Shown here piece by piece: positions 24,125 to 33,051 of a stretch of DNA of 43,943 bases (position 1 is its first letter; each line of letters opens with the position of its first letter). Source of the stretch: Candidatus Gottesmanbacteria bacterium GW2011_GWC1_43_10 (GTDB taxonomy: Bacteria; Patescibacteriota; Microgenomatia; UBA10105); the NCBI GenBank assembly GCA_000995415.1, contig LCEX01000015.1, positions 1 through 43,943 of the forward strand, written 5' to 3'. Made by a program: the position numbers and the translations under genes. The notes below the pieces were generated by a model. The model searched no databases and was not told the origin of the DNA. It was given only the letters and a program-made list of their open reading frames with translations.

Positions 24125-27001
24125 TCAGGGTACCTGTTGGTTCGCAACTACAGTCTTTAAGCTATCATCTGAAATTCCTATATAAAATCCTGTGTGATTG
24201 CGAACCGACTTGACATCGTTGGACGTTGCTCCAGTGGTAGGTAAAGAAGAAAGTGCACCCTTTCCTAATAATCCAACATCTGTATTGCGTGAAGCAAAAG
24301 CCAAATCCCCTGCTCCCACAAAAGTGGTATCTGGATTTGGCAGCGACCCATCAGCAAATGGAGTATTGAGAATTAGTTCACGAAACATTTGCGGTGCGTA
24401 AATATATAAAAAAGGAGAGATCGTAACAATATCTTTCTGACCAGTTGTAGAATCATATCTAAAAATAGGTGAAGGTCCTGCACTATCAGTTCGAAAATCT
24501 GCACCCTCCAATATAGCTCTCGCAACTTGACTGCTTATAAGATTGTTGGGCACGCCAAATTCTCTCTGTCCTGTTCCTGGATTAACTTGGTTGAAAGAAA
24601 ACATTAGATTTACTATGCTACCGGTGTCTGGCACGTTGGGATATTCTGCCATTTTCCAGCTTCCATGATCATCAACAGCCAAGTACAACGCTCCATTTCG
24701 TACTGCTCCGGAAGCGAGCTCTGAACCAACAAACTGGTAAGGCACGATTCTATCAGTTGGTCTAAATGCACCACTTTTGATACTATTTTGGATCCATATC
24801 TCAGCCAACATATGCTCAGGATAATGATTTTGTGCATATGCATCACCCGTTGATACACCATATGCTAATTTTGTAAAACTCGGTTCTTGAGTCATCACAA
24901 ATGGCCCAACTGCAGCCACAGTATTTTGCGGAAAATAGGTAATGGTCGCAACTACTCCTTCAGGCAACGCTTCTCCAAATATCGTCTGACTTTGCTGCCC
25001 AAACAACTCAAGTAAATATTGCGTTCCTTGTTTATTTTTTAATTCATCCGGTAATTGAAACCTTATTACTCGTGTGTCAGTTGCCGAATCTATCATTGGT
25101 TCGATAACTAAGTAATTGAGTGACATATCTTTCACAAACTCTCGAGCTGTTTTTGTACTCTGAACTTGGTCAAATTCTGAAACTAACGCTAGAGGAATTT
25201 GTTGATGGACGAATTCCGCTGTTGCAGTCGGCGTCACAGTGCTTTGTGGTACAATCACGGTAAAATCATTTGAAGTCGGTACAGTATCATCAATAGCAAA
25301 ATCTCCTAAGATAGATTTTCCTGAAGTACCTGTGACGAGATTCCATGCAAGTTTGGTACCTGTTTCAACTTTATCCAATCCATGTTGTTCATCAAATAAG
25401 GCCGCAGCGGCTCTTATATTCGGATCAGAATTATTTAAAATTGCGTCTTTTAGGCTCTGCTTTACATCAGTTGGAACATTTTCAACCCATGCAGTTACAC
25501 CTATAAAGTTACCAGAAAGTGTGGCTTGTAATGGGATTTGATGAGGGGCAAGAATATCTAGCGCAGGTGGACCCTCTGCCAGTTTTTGAAGCACTCCTTG
25601 TCCTGCAGTACCTAAAGTCATAATCGCCTGTACGACGCCAAAAGCCTGGTTGCGTAAACGCGTCTGTTTCTGATCATTTGCTTTCCAGCCTAAAAATCTT
25701 TCGTATGCGCTTGAAAAAAGTCCTGCAGCTTGAGTCACGTGATGTGGTTTTACTCTCCCAGCTACAGTTTTTACCTTTGACTCAAGAGAAGTCAATCCTC
25801 TTAAAACTTTCCCTATAAATCCTTGACGTGCTACCCCTTTCTCCCGCGTCAATATTTTCATTTTTTGCTCATATCTCATCCGTAAATTTTCCGGTAACCA
25901 CTTTTCTTCGAGTAATAGAGTTATACCCTCTAATTCGGTTGCTCCCTTCACTTGATACACTCGAACCAAAGCTGCGGCTAGATCAGACTCTGAGTGTATT
26001 TTTTTCATTTCAGTCAACACAACTTCCTGTACCCTTTCCCCTTCAGCAACCACCTCTTGAAGTGAGACGAGATTTGCTCGAGCTTGAGCATTATCAGTTT
26101 GTTTTTCCAATGAGTGAATCTCACTTTTCATATCACTCTGAATAGTATCTGGAGTTGCTTCAGCAGCGAGGCGTTGTTTCAATTCGTCAATTCTTTTTTG
26201 TTCTAAAAACGCTTCAGTTTCGAGTTTAGCTTTACCGACGGCTGTTTTAATTTGCTGAGCTAATACGCTACCAACCGTTGATTCAGTCTGAGGGACTTCT
26301 CCTCCCAGGGCTACTATAGCCAACTTATTAGCACGCTGCGCCACTTTCACTTTTGGTTTTTCATCTACACCCGTAACCTCGGGCTGAGCTTCAAATTTCG
26401 GTAATCCAGCAGTAAACGTTTGTGCAAGACGATCAAATATCAGATCTTGAATGAGAGGATCAGAAGTAGCTTCTTTGACTTGGTTGTATAATTTACTTGC
26501 AACGGGCGCAACTATTTGCTCAACAAAACTGCGGTGCAACTTCGTATACGGGAGTTGCCTGTGCATCTCATCAACCACCTGATGCCAAGGACTGTTTGAC
26601 ACACGTAAAGCCTCACGCGTGTCAATTTCTTGAGCGTGGCGCATTTGCATTTCGAGAGATCGCGCAGCTAGAGCATGAAATTTCTGCTCTTCTGTTCGCT
26701 TTTTAGACTTGGTGCCTGAATAGTGAGTTTTGAGTTCACCTACTAAATTTTTTGCTGCTTCAATATCTGCATACCCCAACTTATCAACACCAATTCTTTC
26801 ATGTACCAACTCTCGTATGGCGAGTTTCCCCTCTGGCGTCAGGTGAGCAACTCGCCTACGCCCTTCTAAGGCTTCAGGTATGGCAATAAATTTTGAAAAA
26901 TCCTGTACTTTTGCACCAGGAAATAACCCTTCCGCTGTACCTAAAATCCTTTGCGGTTTTGGCATATCTGTTACGAGTGGTGGGGCTTGAGCTTCAACCA
27001 T
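24125..27001 (-). CDS. large hypothetical protein, 958 aa
   Basis: The largest gene of the window, without a domain I recognise. Residues ~230-400 are Lys/Glu/Gln/Ala-rich and probably coiled-coil. A basic helical stretch (~395-470) follows. The C-terminal half (~480-958) is beta-rich with Thr/Gln/Asn, like a structural or secreted protein, yet there is no signal peptide and no clear membrane helix. It starts 5 bp after the stop of the 113-codon gene, so the two are probably co-translated. The frame is intact and codon use matches the neighbours. Confidence 0.65.
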   Translation of the reverse strand: MVEAQAPPLVTDMPKPQRILGTAEGLFPGAKVQDFSKFIAIPEALEGRRRVAHLTPEGKLAIRELVHERIGVDKLGYADIEAAKNLVGELKTHYSGTKSKKRTEEQKFHALAARSLEMQMRHAQEIDTREALRVSNSPWHQVVDEMHRQLPYTKLHRSFVEQIVAPVASKLYNQVKEATSDPLIQDLIFDRLAQTFTAGLPKFEAQPEVTGVDEKPKVKVAQRANKLAIVALGGEVPQTESTVGSVLAQQIKTAVGKAKLETEAFLEQKRIDELKQRLAAEATPDTIQSDMKSEIHSLEKQTDNAQARANLVSLQEVVAEGERVQEVVLTEMKKIHSESDLAAALVRVYQVKGATELEGITLLLEEKWLPENLRMRYEQKMKILTREKGVARQGFIGKVLRGLTSLESKVKTVAGRVKPHHVTQAAGLFSSAYERFLGWKANDQKQTRLRNQAFGVVQAIMTLGTAGQGVLQKLAEGPPALDILAPHQIPLQATLSGNFIGVTAWVENVPTDVKQSLKDAILNNSDPNIRAAAALFDEQHGLDKVETGTKLAWNLVTGTSGKSILGDFAIDDTVPTSNDFTVIVPQSTVTPTATAEFVHQQIPLALVSEFDQVQSTKTAREFVKDMSLNYLVIEPMIDSATDTRVIRFQLPDELKNKQGTQYLLELFGQQSQTIFGEALPEGVVATITYFPQNTVAAVGPFVMTQEPSFTKLAYGVSTGDAYAQNHYPEHMLAEIWIQNSIKSGAFRPTDRIVPYQFVGSELASGAVRNGALYLAVDDHGSWKMAEYPNVPDTGSIVNLMFSFNQVNPGTGQREFGVPNNLISSQVARAILEGADFRTDSAGPSPIFRYDSTTGQKDIVTISPFLYIYAPQMFRELILNTPFADGSLPNPDTTFVGAGDLAFASRNTDVGLLGKGALSSLPTTGATSNDVKSVRNHTGFYIGISDDSLKTVVANQQVP

Positions 27002-27006
27002 ATTTT

Positions 27007-27348
27007 TTACTTCTTTGATAGATTTTTCATTGACTGTATCAAAAGATTGTTTACCAAGTGATCTAGTCTTCTATCAATTTTATAGGCTCCATCTGTAACC
27101 ATTCTAAGATACTCAATTATAACACTATAGGTCAAGTTGAGAGCTTCTTTGTCATCGATTGTGGCCAATTCACGCTGAAATTGTTTGAATGTAAACTCCT
27201 CAAGGCTATCTTTCAAAAATATTAGGATTTCGGCAAAACAAGCTTCATAAATATGTTCATACAACTCTTGGTCTTCTTGTTGAGAACGAAATCCTTTAAA
27301 CAGTTGAAATTTCTCCCTAATTCGCTCATCCAGGTAAAACTTTTTCAT
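27007..27348 (-). CDS. hypothetical helical protein, 113 aa
   Basis: Starts MKKFYLDERIREKFQLF and is almost all helix, with many Glu, Leu and Phe. No family recognised. An AGGA 9 nt before the ATG at 27348 favours this start over one seven codons upstream. It is directly upstream of the 958-residue gene and may be its partner or chaperone (inference from position only). Confidence 0.6.
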   Translation of the reverse strand: MKKFYLDERIREKFQLFKGFRSQQEDQELYEHIYEACFAEILIFLKDSLEEFTFKQFQRELATIDDKEALNLTYSVIIEYLRMVTDGAYKIDRRLDHLVNNLLIQSMKNLSKK

Positions 27349-27423
27349 AAAAACGCTTCCTAGATCCATAGTAAAGAAAGTTGGAGACTGCTGTCAAAGG
27401 TGAAAAGAAGGAAATGAAGCAAT

Positions 27424-27978
27424 TCAAAAAATCTTTTGCAAAATGGGAGAGATGTTTTGATCAAGCAAGATATGACAAACGGTTTTTAGGGTCACCAGAG
27501 AATGCGGAGTAACCTGAATTTGACCGGCAGAAATTTGTTGTTCAAGCTGCGGCAACGAAAAAAACTGGCCCTCGGAAATCTCCTCCGGATGCAGGCGAAA
27601 GGGACCATTGTGTTGGGTTTTGAAAATCGCGTTGATTTCTGTTTCCTGCGGCGTACGAACCATGTGTTTTTGCACAAAAGTAAGTTTTGACTTGATCCCC
27701 AGTTCTTCCCTCAGTTCTCGCCTGGCGGAAGACAAATAAGTATGTCCACTATTTACATGGCCGGCAGCCGAAACGCTCCATTTACCCGGATCGGTATCTT
27801 TGCTACTACTTCGTCTTTGCATAAATAACTCGCCGTCAGTACTAAAAACCAGTATGCCGATTGCCCGATGAATAAGTTTTGGATTTTTATGTGCATCTCC
27901 GCGTTTAACCCGCCCAATCACTTCATCACTTTCATTAACTAAATCAAATAACTCTTTTTGGTTGTCAGTTGTCAACAT
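27424..27978 (-). CDS. NUDIX hydrolase, IPP-isomerase/YfcD-like
   Basis: 184 residues. LVNESDEVIGRVKRGDAH, then IHRAIGILVFSTDGELFMQRR, then the Nudix helix GHVNSGHTYLSSARRELREELGI. The REL-REE-LG part with catalytic Glu is intact, but the earlier Glu of GX5E is replaced by His, as in divergent YfcD/IDI-like proteins. Substrate could be a nucleoside diphosphate derivative or an isoprenoid diphosphate; sequence does not decide. Confidence 0.82.
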   Translation of the reverse strand: MLTTDNQKELFDLVNESDEVIGRVKRGDAHKNPKLIHRAIGILVFSTDGELFMQRRSSSKDTDPGKWSVSAAGHVNSGHTYLSSARRELREELGIKSKLTFVQKHMVRTPQETEINAIFKTQHNGPFRLHPEEISEGQFFSLPQLEQQISAGQIQVTPHSLVTLKTVCHILLDQNISPILQKIF

Positions 27979-27991
27979 GTAAATTTTTCAA

Positions 27992-28111
27992 AGTGATGAA
28001 GTGGATGAAATTTTCGCTGTTCGCATTCGAGGAGGGACGAGACTTTTATGGAGAAGTAGCGCTCTATCCCGATCGAGTTGCGGAACAAGAAAATTTTGTC
28101 CACGAATCACT
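27992..28111. repeat. palindromic repeat, family B, copy 1
   Basis: 120 bp with a core TCGCATTCGAGGAGGGACGA, then TTTTATGGAGAAGTAGCG and ATCCCGATCGAGTTGCGG. The core is nearly identical to that at 41568-41679. Outer arms AGTGAT-gaag-TGGAT-gAAATTTTC pair with GAAAATTTTgTCCA-cga-ATCACT. The arms outside the core differ from those of copy 2 but still pair, so hairpin formation is preserved. Confidence 0.65.
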
Positions 28112-28119
28112 ATGTACCG

Positions 28120-29115
28120 TTATGACCTCCCGCTTACTTTCACTCCCAATTTGTTGAAAATCACATCATAAATCTTCACTGCATCGTCAAGCGAATGTTG
28201 GGTATTGAGTAGGATAATGATAATTTGTTTACCTCCGTTTTCCGCGTACGATACCAATGTTTCGCCGGCAAAATCAGTCACTCCGGGCTTGACTCCCTTG
28301 ATCCCCGGATAAGACCGTTCCAGTTGCAAGATGTTATACAAGTAAAACGCTTTGTGCTTATCCTCCAGATATGGAATTTCTTTATAATATGTTGCCACGA
28401 CTTGAGCAAACGTCGGATTGGTCAGGGCATAATTGGTCAAACTTAATAAATCCAGCGGGGTGGAAAAAGTCGTCTTATCCCGCGTCTCCCCATCAAGACC
28501 GGTGGGATTGTAAAAAAAAGTATCCAGCATCCCCAAGCATCTGGCGGTTTCATTCATGGATTGGATAAAAGCTGATCTACCCGGACCCAAACCCTCGGCC
28601 AATGTCTCTGCCGCATCATTACCCGATGGCAACATCAAACCGTAAAGTAAATCTTCCACCGCGACTGATTCTCCACTCGTTAGTCCCATTTGGGCTTCAC
28701 CAATGCTAACAGCTGCAGAACTGACTTTTAGTTCTTGGTCAAGTCGGCTTTTTTCCAAAGCCACCAAGGTAGTCATGATTTTGGCTACCGAGGCAATCGG
28801 CAACTCCTGGGTCAGATTTTTGGAAAAAAGCAGTTCTCTACCATGCCTTTCCATCACCGCATAAGCTTGGGCAGACACATCCAAACTTTCACTAAATTTT
28901 GGGGTGAGAGTCTTGGGGAAAAAAGTATTTGGGGGGAAGTTGTCGATAGTCTTGCGGTCGAAGATGATCCGCTTGGCAGTGACCGTCTCTGTATCATCAA
29001 CCAGTGGCGAAACTACCCCCAAAACATTTGGTTGGTAAAATTTGCTAAACAAAATTCCACCAACACCGATTAAACCCAAGCCCAAAAAGATCGCGCCAGT
29101 CTTCATCCAATTCAT
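28120..29115 (-). CDS. D-alanyl-D-alanine carboxypeptidase (S11 family)
   Basis: 331 residues. N-terminal membrane helix (TGAIFLGLGLIGVGGILF), then the penicillin-binding motifs: SVAKIMT (SxxK with catalytic Ser), SGNDAAE (SxN) and KPGVTDFAGE, where KTG has become KPG. It trims the terminal D-Ala of peptidoglycan stem peptides outside the cell. Of two starts the ATG at 29115 places the helix near the N-terminus as usual and lies 11 nt from a TATATT box; the longer form adds 13 residues. Divergent from the FNR-like gene. Confidence 0.88.
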   Translation of the reverse strand: MNWMKTGAIFLGLGLIGVGGILFSKFYQPNVLGVVSPLVDDTETVTAKRIIFDRKTIDNFPPNTFFPKTLTPKFSESLDVSAQAYAVMERHGRELLFSKNLTQELPIASVAKIMTTLVALEKSRLDQELKVSSAAVSIGEAQMGLTSGESVAVEDLLYGLMLPSGNDAAETLAEGLGPGRSAFIQSMNETARCLGMLDTFFYNPTGLDGETRDKTTFSTPLDLLSLTNYALTNPTFAQVVATYYKEIPYLEDKHKAFYLYNILQLERSYPGIKGVKPGVTDFAGETLVSYAENGGKQIIIILLNTQHSLDDAVKIYDVIFNKLGVKVSGRS

Positions 29116-29174
29116 AGAGTTCCAATATATCAAATTTTGTAGCCAAAAAACCAATTATCTACTATACTAGATAT

Positions 29175-29891
29175 ATGCTGTCGGAAATCCTGGAGGTCAA
29201 ACCCGAAACACCATCAGTCACATCATTTAAATATACCAAACCAGCCAACTTTTCTTATAGTCCTGGCCAATTCACCAATATAGAACTGGATATTGCCGAC
29301 TGTGATGAGCGCTGCAATAAACGCAATTTTTCGCTTGTTTCTTCTCCCACAGATGATTACTTGATGTTTGCTACTCGCGTAGGCGCAAGCCGCTTTAAAC
29401 AAACTACGGAAACCTTAACCAACGGTAACCAGTTCCATCTCACCGGCCCGTTCGGCAGATTTATTTTAAATGAAGACGAGCGAGTTGGGGCCGTGATGTT
29501 ATCAGGTGGAATTGGCATCACCCCACTCCACTCCATGATCAAGTATGCGACTTATAAACAGCTCCCCAAACCCATTACTCTGATTTATTCCAACTCAACT
29601 GCCGACGATATCCCATTTAAAAAAGATTTAGACGAATACGCAACTCAAAATAAACACTTTCAAGCGCATTACACAGTGACTAACACAGCTGATACTCCGC
29701 CGTCTGGCGGATGGACAGGGCGAAAAGGGAGAATCGACGAGACCATGATTCAAGAACTGATACCCAATTGGCAAATATGCGAATTCTATGTCTGCGGCCC
29801 AGCCCAAATGGTTATTGAAATAAAAAAACTCCTAGTTAATATGGGATTAGACGTAGAAAAACTCAAGTCAGAACTTTTTACAGGGTATTAA
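29175..29891 (+). CDS. FNR-like FAD/NAD(P)-binding oxidoreductase
   Basis: 238 residues. FAD site KRNFSLVSSP (RxxS) and GPFGRF, NAD(P) site LSGGIGITPLHSM, and C-terminal YVCGPAQMV. This is the ferredoxin-NADP+ reductase fold. There is no ferredoxin domain and no iron-sulphur Cys motif, so the redox partner is separate. It could serve as the NAD(P)-linked subunit for the hydrogenase 11 kb away (inference). A TATACT box (29163-29168) ends 6 nt before the ATG: leaderless. An in-frame palindrome (TCCGCC-gtct-GGCGGA, 29696-29711) encodes PPSGG and is probably an insertion. Confidence 0.85.
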   Translation: MLSEILEVKPETPSVTSFKYTKPANFSYSPGQFTNIELDIADCDERCNKRNFSLVSSPTDDYLMFATRVGASRFKQTTETLTNGNQFHLTGPFGRFILNEDERVGAVMLSGGIGITPLHSMIKYATYKQLPKPITLIYSNSTADDIPFKKDLDEYATQNKHFQAHYTVTNTADTPPSGGWTGRKGRIDETMIQELIPNWQICEFYVCGPAQMVIEIKKLLVNMGLDVEKLKSELFTGY

Positions 29892-29892
29892 T

Positions 29893-30855
29893 TTAACTTT
29901 GTTCCTCCAACCACTTTTCCGCATCCATTGCAGCCATGCAACCCATGCCGGCGGCAACAACAGCTTGACGATAACGGGGATCCACACAATCACCGGCAGC
30001 AAATATCCCCTCAACGCTTGTTCGCGTTTGTGGCACCAACATATCCGCCTTATCCGTCATATTCGCCTTATATAAGGCTATGTACCCCTTCTCGTCTAAC
30101 TCCACTACTCCTCGTAAAAACTCCGTATTTGGCTGGTGCCCAATTGCCAGAAAAAATCCTTGAGTGGGAAATTCACTCACTTCTCCGGTTTTGGCATCTT
30201 TTAATTTAACACCTGAAACAGATGTTTCTCCCAAAACTTCTTCCACAATTTTATTTGTCAAAAATGTGATCTTAGGATTTTTCTGGGAGCGCTCGAGCAT
30301 GATCTTTGACGCCCGAAACTCGTCTCGGCGATGAATGATGGTCACTTTAGTCGCAAATTTTGTCAAAAAATTGGCTTCTTCCATCGCTGTATCTCCACCA
30401 CCAATCACAACTACTTCTTTACCTTTGAAGAAAAATCCGTCGCAAGTCGCACAAGCTGATACACCTTTGCCCATGAGCCGAGTTTCTGAAGGAAGACCCA
30501 AATATTTCGCCGACGCCCCTGTTGCCACAATTATAGTCTTGGCTTCATATTTATTTTTCTCTAAAGTCTCAACTACAAATCCCTTACTAGACGCTAAACG
30601 CGCTACACTTGATGCTTGTTCCAACTTGATTTCCGTCCCAAATCTCACCACTTGTGCCTTCATTTCTTCCATAAGTTGTGGGCCCAAAATACCTTTCCCA
30701 AACCCTGGATAGTTATCAACTTCAGTAGTGATTGTCAGCTGTCCTCCATCTTGTGGACCAGCCAACATGAGCGTCTTCAAAAACGCCCGTGAAGTATAAA
30801 GCGCCGCCGTATAACCTGCGGGCCCAGTACCTAAAATAATTACGTCGTAAATCAC
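29893..30855 (-). CDS. trxB: thioredoxin reductase
   Basis: 320 residues. FAD-binding GTGPAGYTAALY, redox-active Cys pair in SACATCDGFF, NAD(P)-binding VVIGGGDTAMEEA with HRRDEFRAS for NADPH, and the C-terminal GIFAAGDC. It reduces thioredoxin with NADPH. GTG start at 30855. The thioredoxin gene is on the same strand 250 bp upstream, separated by hairpins. Typical length and motifs. Confidence 0.95.
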   Translation of the reverse strand: MIYDVIILGTGPAGYTAALYTSRAFLKTLMLAGPQDGGQLTITTEVDNYPGFGKGILGPQLMEEMKAQVVRFGTEIKLEQASSVARLASSKGFVVETLEKNKYEAKTIIVATGASAKYLGLPSETRLMGKGVSACATCDGFFFKGKEVVVIGGGDTAMEEANFLTKFATKVTIIHRRDEFRASKIMLERSQKNPKITFLTNKIVEEVLGETSVSGVKLKDAKTGEVSEFPTQGFFLAIGHQPNTEFLRGVVELDEKGYIALYKANMTDKADMLVPQTRTSVEGIFAAGDCVDPRYRQAVVAAGMGCMAAMDAEKWLEEQS

Positions 30856-30910
30856 TTTTAATTTGCCATTTGAAGTGTTTATGTAGATTTTCTTACTGAG
30901 TGGTAAAAGT

Positions 30911-31094
30911 GGGGAAACGGTTCTCCACCGCCAGGTGGATGAACCGAGGGTTCCCCCTGATTACCCGAAGTTAGAAAATCAAGTAAACCTTCACTGGCTG
31001 TCCTTCTTTGCTTCATTTCTTGGACAAGCAAGAAATGAAGAGTAAATAAAAAAATTGTAACTTCTCACTCGCTCCGAAGGAGCCCCTTCGGGGT
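30911..31094. repeat. hairpins in the trxA-trxB spacer
   Basis: Three separate palindromes: GGGGAA-a-CGGTTC ... GAACCG-aggg-TTCCCC (30911-30956), with TCCACC-gcca-GGTGGA nested inside; CTTCATTTCTTG / CAAGAAATGAAG (31011-31040, perfect 12-bp arms, 6-nt loop); and GCTCC-gaa-GGAGC plus CCCC-ttc-GGGG (31071-31093). None ends in a clear minus-strand U run, so they look like repeats rather than a terminator. Confidence 0.5.
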
Positions 31095-31105
31095 TCGAAG
31101 AATAA

Positions 31106-31426
31106 TCAACTAACTAATTTATCAAATTCTGCTTTCAAAACTTCCTTCGATTGTACTCCAATCCACTGTTTCATTACTTGACCCTTGTGGAAGAGCATTA
31201 GGGTAGGGATCGACATGATCCCGTATTTTCCGGCGGTAGCTGGATTTTCATCTACATTGAGTTTGGCAATGACTCCTTTGTCTCCCAATTCTTTGTCCAG
31301 TTCTTCGAGTATTGGATCCTGCATCCGGCATGGTCCACACCACACCGCCCAAAAATCTACCAGAACCGGTTTGTCCGATTCCATTACTTTAGTTTGAAAC
31401 TCACTATCTGTCACAGTGATATGCAT
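31106..31426 (-). CDS. trxA: thioredoxin
   Basis: 106 residues with the active site WCGPC (Cys30 and Cys33) in FWAVWCGPCRMQDPIL, the cis-Pro loop SIPTLMLF and the terminal helix. It reduces protein disulphides and can pass electrons to CcdA, whose gene is 5 kb away. An AGAGG 8 nt before the ATG is the ribosome site; an imperfect palindrome with 9-bp outer arms lies just upstream at 31442-31487. Confidence 0.95.
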   Translation of the reverse strand: MHITVTDSEFQTKVMESDKPVLVDFWAVWCGPCRMQDPILEELDKELGDKGVIAKLNVDENPATAGKYGIMSIPTLMLFHKGQVMKQWIGVQSKEVLKAEFDKLVS

Positions 31427-31441
31427 ATTTTATCCTCTCTT

Positions 31442-31487
31442 AGAGACACTTATTTTCTGAATTCATTTGAGAAAATTTAGTGTCTCT
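31442..31487. promoter_or_regulatory. palindrome upstream of trxA
   Basis: AGAGACACT (31442-31450) and AGTGTCTCT (31479-31487) with further pairing inside (TTTTCT / AGAAAA). It lies 15 nt before the trxA start and could be an operator or a leader hairpin. The remaining spacer to 31765 holds further mini-hairpins, CGGCC-aat-GGCCG and GTCCCGAT-tta-ATCGGGAC (~31661-31679), and no gene. Confidence 0.45.
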
Positions 31488-31765
31488 TGGACCCGCCGAA
31501 GTGAAGTTTCGTCTTGTCGGCCAATGGCCGAAGACGAACCTCAAACGTAGGTGGGCTATACTAGTTTATACTATTTTTGCCAAACAGGTATTTTAGGCCG
31601 CATCCGTTAGTAACATGATCTGTATTATATTGAAGGGTGCGGCACAAAGGGCCGTAGTCGTCCCGATTTAATCGGGACGAACGAGCCCTTAGAACTTACT
31701 ACATTTTTCCCTTTTTGACTAGTCCTTGACAAACTTTAGTGCAACAATTAGCCTTTTAGTAGTGC

Positions 31766-32650
31766 ATGAAAAAATCGTCCCGCTCCCATAAACAATCTTC
31801 TCAAGTTTGGTGGCTAGTAGGCTTAGTTATTTTATTGGTACTTGTTATTGCCGGAATGTACAATCGAACTTCTATTTCTTCAAAAGCTATAACTCCAAAA
31901 CTAACCAGTGTTGATTATTGTCTGCAGTTTGACCAATGGTTTTTCAAGAACGATTCAAATTACCGCGCTGACGCCCCTTTTTATACCAGTACCAACGGCC
32001 AACAACTTCAGTTAAAAATGCGTGCCTCTTCTACCAGCATCACGATCTATACGGCCAAAGGTCCGAGCTTGGGAAAAATGAGAGTTTTTATAGATGATAT
32101 AGACAAAGGTGTCGTCGATCTATACCAAGCCACGGAACAATTCCAAGTCCCCCTTACATATCCGCTCCTTACAAATACTCCTCACATGGTGAAAGTGGTG
32201 GCCTTGGATAACAAGAACCCTCTTTCAACCGGGACTGAAATAGTAGTTGATGGCATGTCACCCGATGGCGGTACATTTTGTGATTCTAGTGGTCCCTTGT
32301 ATAGCTACAACTCTTGGATACCTATCTTTGATAGTCGTGCACATGATGGAAGTTACTTTATAAGCAGTTTAGTAGGAGCCGAAATCACTGATTCCCAACT
32401 AAGTACAGTTTCCACTAAAGTTACTTGGATTACAGCCAAAGGTCCCAACGGTGGCAAAGCTGAACTGTATATTGATGGCGCACTCATCCGCACCGTAGAT
32501 TTGTACAACCCTACTACAATTTGGCAACACGCTGAAGTAGTTGATGGATTACCTTTTGCTTCTCATGTACCCAAAATCAAAATCATATCACCCACAAATT
32601 CTCTCACAAAAGACCCGGCTGTCATATTTGATAGTTTTCTCTACGAGTAA
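31766..32650 (+). CDS. surface-anchored protein with two repeated beta domains, 294 aa
   Basis: A basic N-terminus, one membrane helix (VWWLVGLVILLVLVIAGMY) and two homologous extracytoplasmic domains of ~115 residues. The repeated core is ITIYTAKGPSLGKMRVFIDD ... VDLYQAT in the first and TWITAKGPNGGKAELYIDG ... VDLYNPT in the second. This GPxxGKxxxYxDG-VDLY pattern is common in adhesion- or carbohydrate-binding surface domains. TTGACA at 31726-31731 with TAGCCT 17 bp later is a possible promoter. Ligand unknown. Confidence 0.7.
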   Translation: MKKSSRSHKQSSQVWWLVGLVILLVLVIAGMYNRTSISSKAITPKLTSVDYCLQFDQWFFKNDSNYRADAPFYTSTNGQQLQLKMRASSTSITIYTAKGPSLGKMRVFIDDIDKGVVDLYQATEQFQVPLTYPLLTNTPHMVKVVALDNKNPLSTGTEIVVDGMSPDGGTFCDSSGPLYSYNSWIPIFDSRAHDGSYFISSLVGAEITDSQLSTVSTKVTWITAKGPNGGKAELYIDGALIRTVDLYNPTTIWQHAEVVDGLPFASHVPKIKIISPTNSLTKDPAVIFDSFLYE

Positions 32651-32678
32651 AAACCACTCATTTTAAACTTTTTCCCTC

Positions 32679-32731
32679 TTGACGAACCTGTAGCTTTATA
32701 GTACGATATTTTTATCCCCCTAGTGGGGATA
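32679..32731 (+). promoter_or_regulatory. csoR-operon promoter with CsoR-type operator
   Basis: TTGACG (32679-32684), 17-bp spacer, TACGAT (32702-32707). Immediately downstream is the G/C-tract palindrome TATCCCC-cta-gtGGGGATA (32713-32731), like known CsoR sites (TA, C run, spacer, G run, TA). It overlaps the transcription start, so apo-CsoR would block the operon and Cu(I) would release it. Confidence 0.75.
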
Positions 32732-32743
32732 TAAGGAGAACTT

Positions 32744-33022
32744 ATGCCGAAGGGTGTTCCTAGAGACAAATCCATCGAAAGAACCGTTCTTCATCGCCTC
32801 AAAATCGCCCGGGGTCATTTGGACCGCGTAATTTCCATGGTGGAAAAGGGCGAGTATTGCATTGATGTCATCCATCAGTCTCAAGCCGTTCAAGCCGCCC
32901 TCAAAGGAATAGATCAAGTGGTATTAAAAAACCATATGGAGACGTGTGTGGCTCAAGAAATAAAAAAGGGCAACAGTCAACAAGTGTTGGATGAAGTCAT
33001 GAAAGTCATGGAAAAACAATAA
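32744..33022 (+). CDS. csoR: copper-sensing repressor CsoR (DUF156 family)
   Basis: 92 residues, all helical. The metal triad is present: Cys39 (GEYCIDV), His64 and Cys68 (LKNHMETCVA), the C-H-C pattern that coordinates Cu(I) in CsoR and separates it from FrmR/RcnR types. The N-terminal HRLKIARGHLDRVI is the DNA-contact helix. AGGAG 7 nt before the ATG. It is the first gene of the copper operon and has its own palindromic operator just upstream. Confidence 0.92.
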   Translation: MPKGVPRDKSIERTVLHRLKIARGHLDRVISMVEKGEYCIDVIHQSQAVQAALKGIDQVVLKNHMETCVAQEIKKGNSQQVLDEVMKVMEKQ

Positions 33023-33051
33023 AAATATTGTTCAATTTGAGATAAAAATGT

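Noticed and set aside
29175-29891. Certain hydrogenase gamma subunit
   Set aside because: The fold fits, but it is 11 kb from the hydrogenase with its own promoter and lacks iron-sulphur Cys, so only a possible link is stated.
31766-32650. Sortase substrate
   Set aside because: No LPxTG-like motif or C-terminal hydrophobic tail; the protein is anchored by its N-terminal helix.
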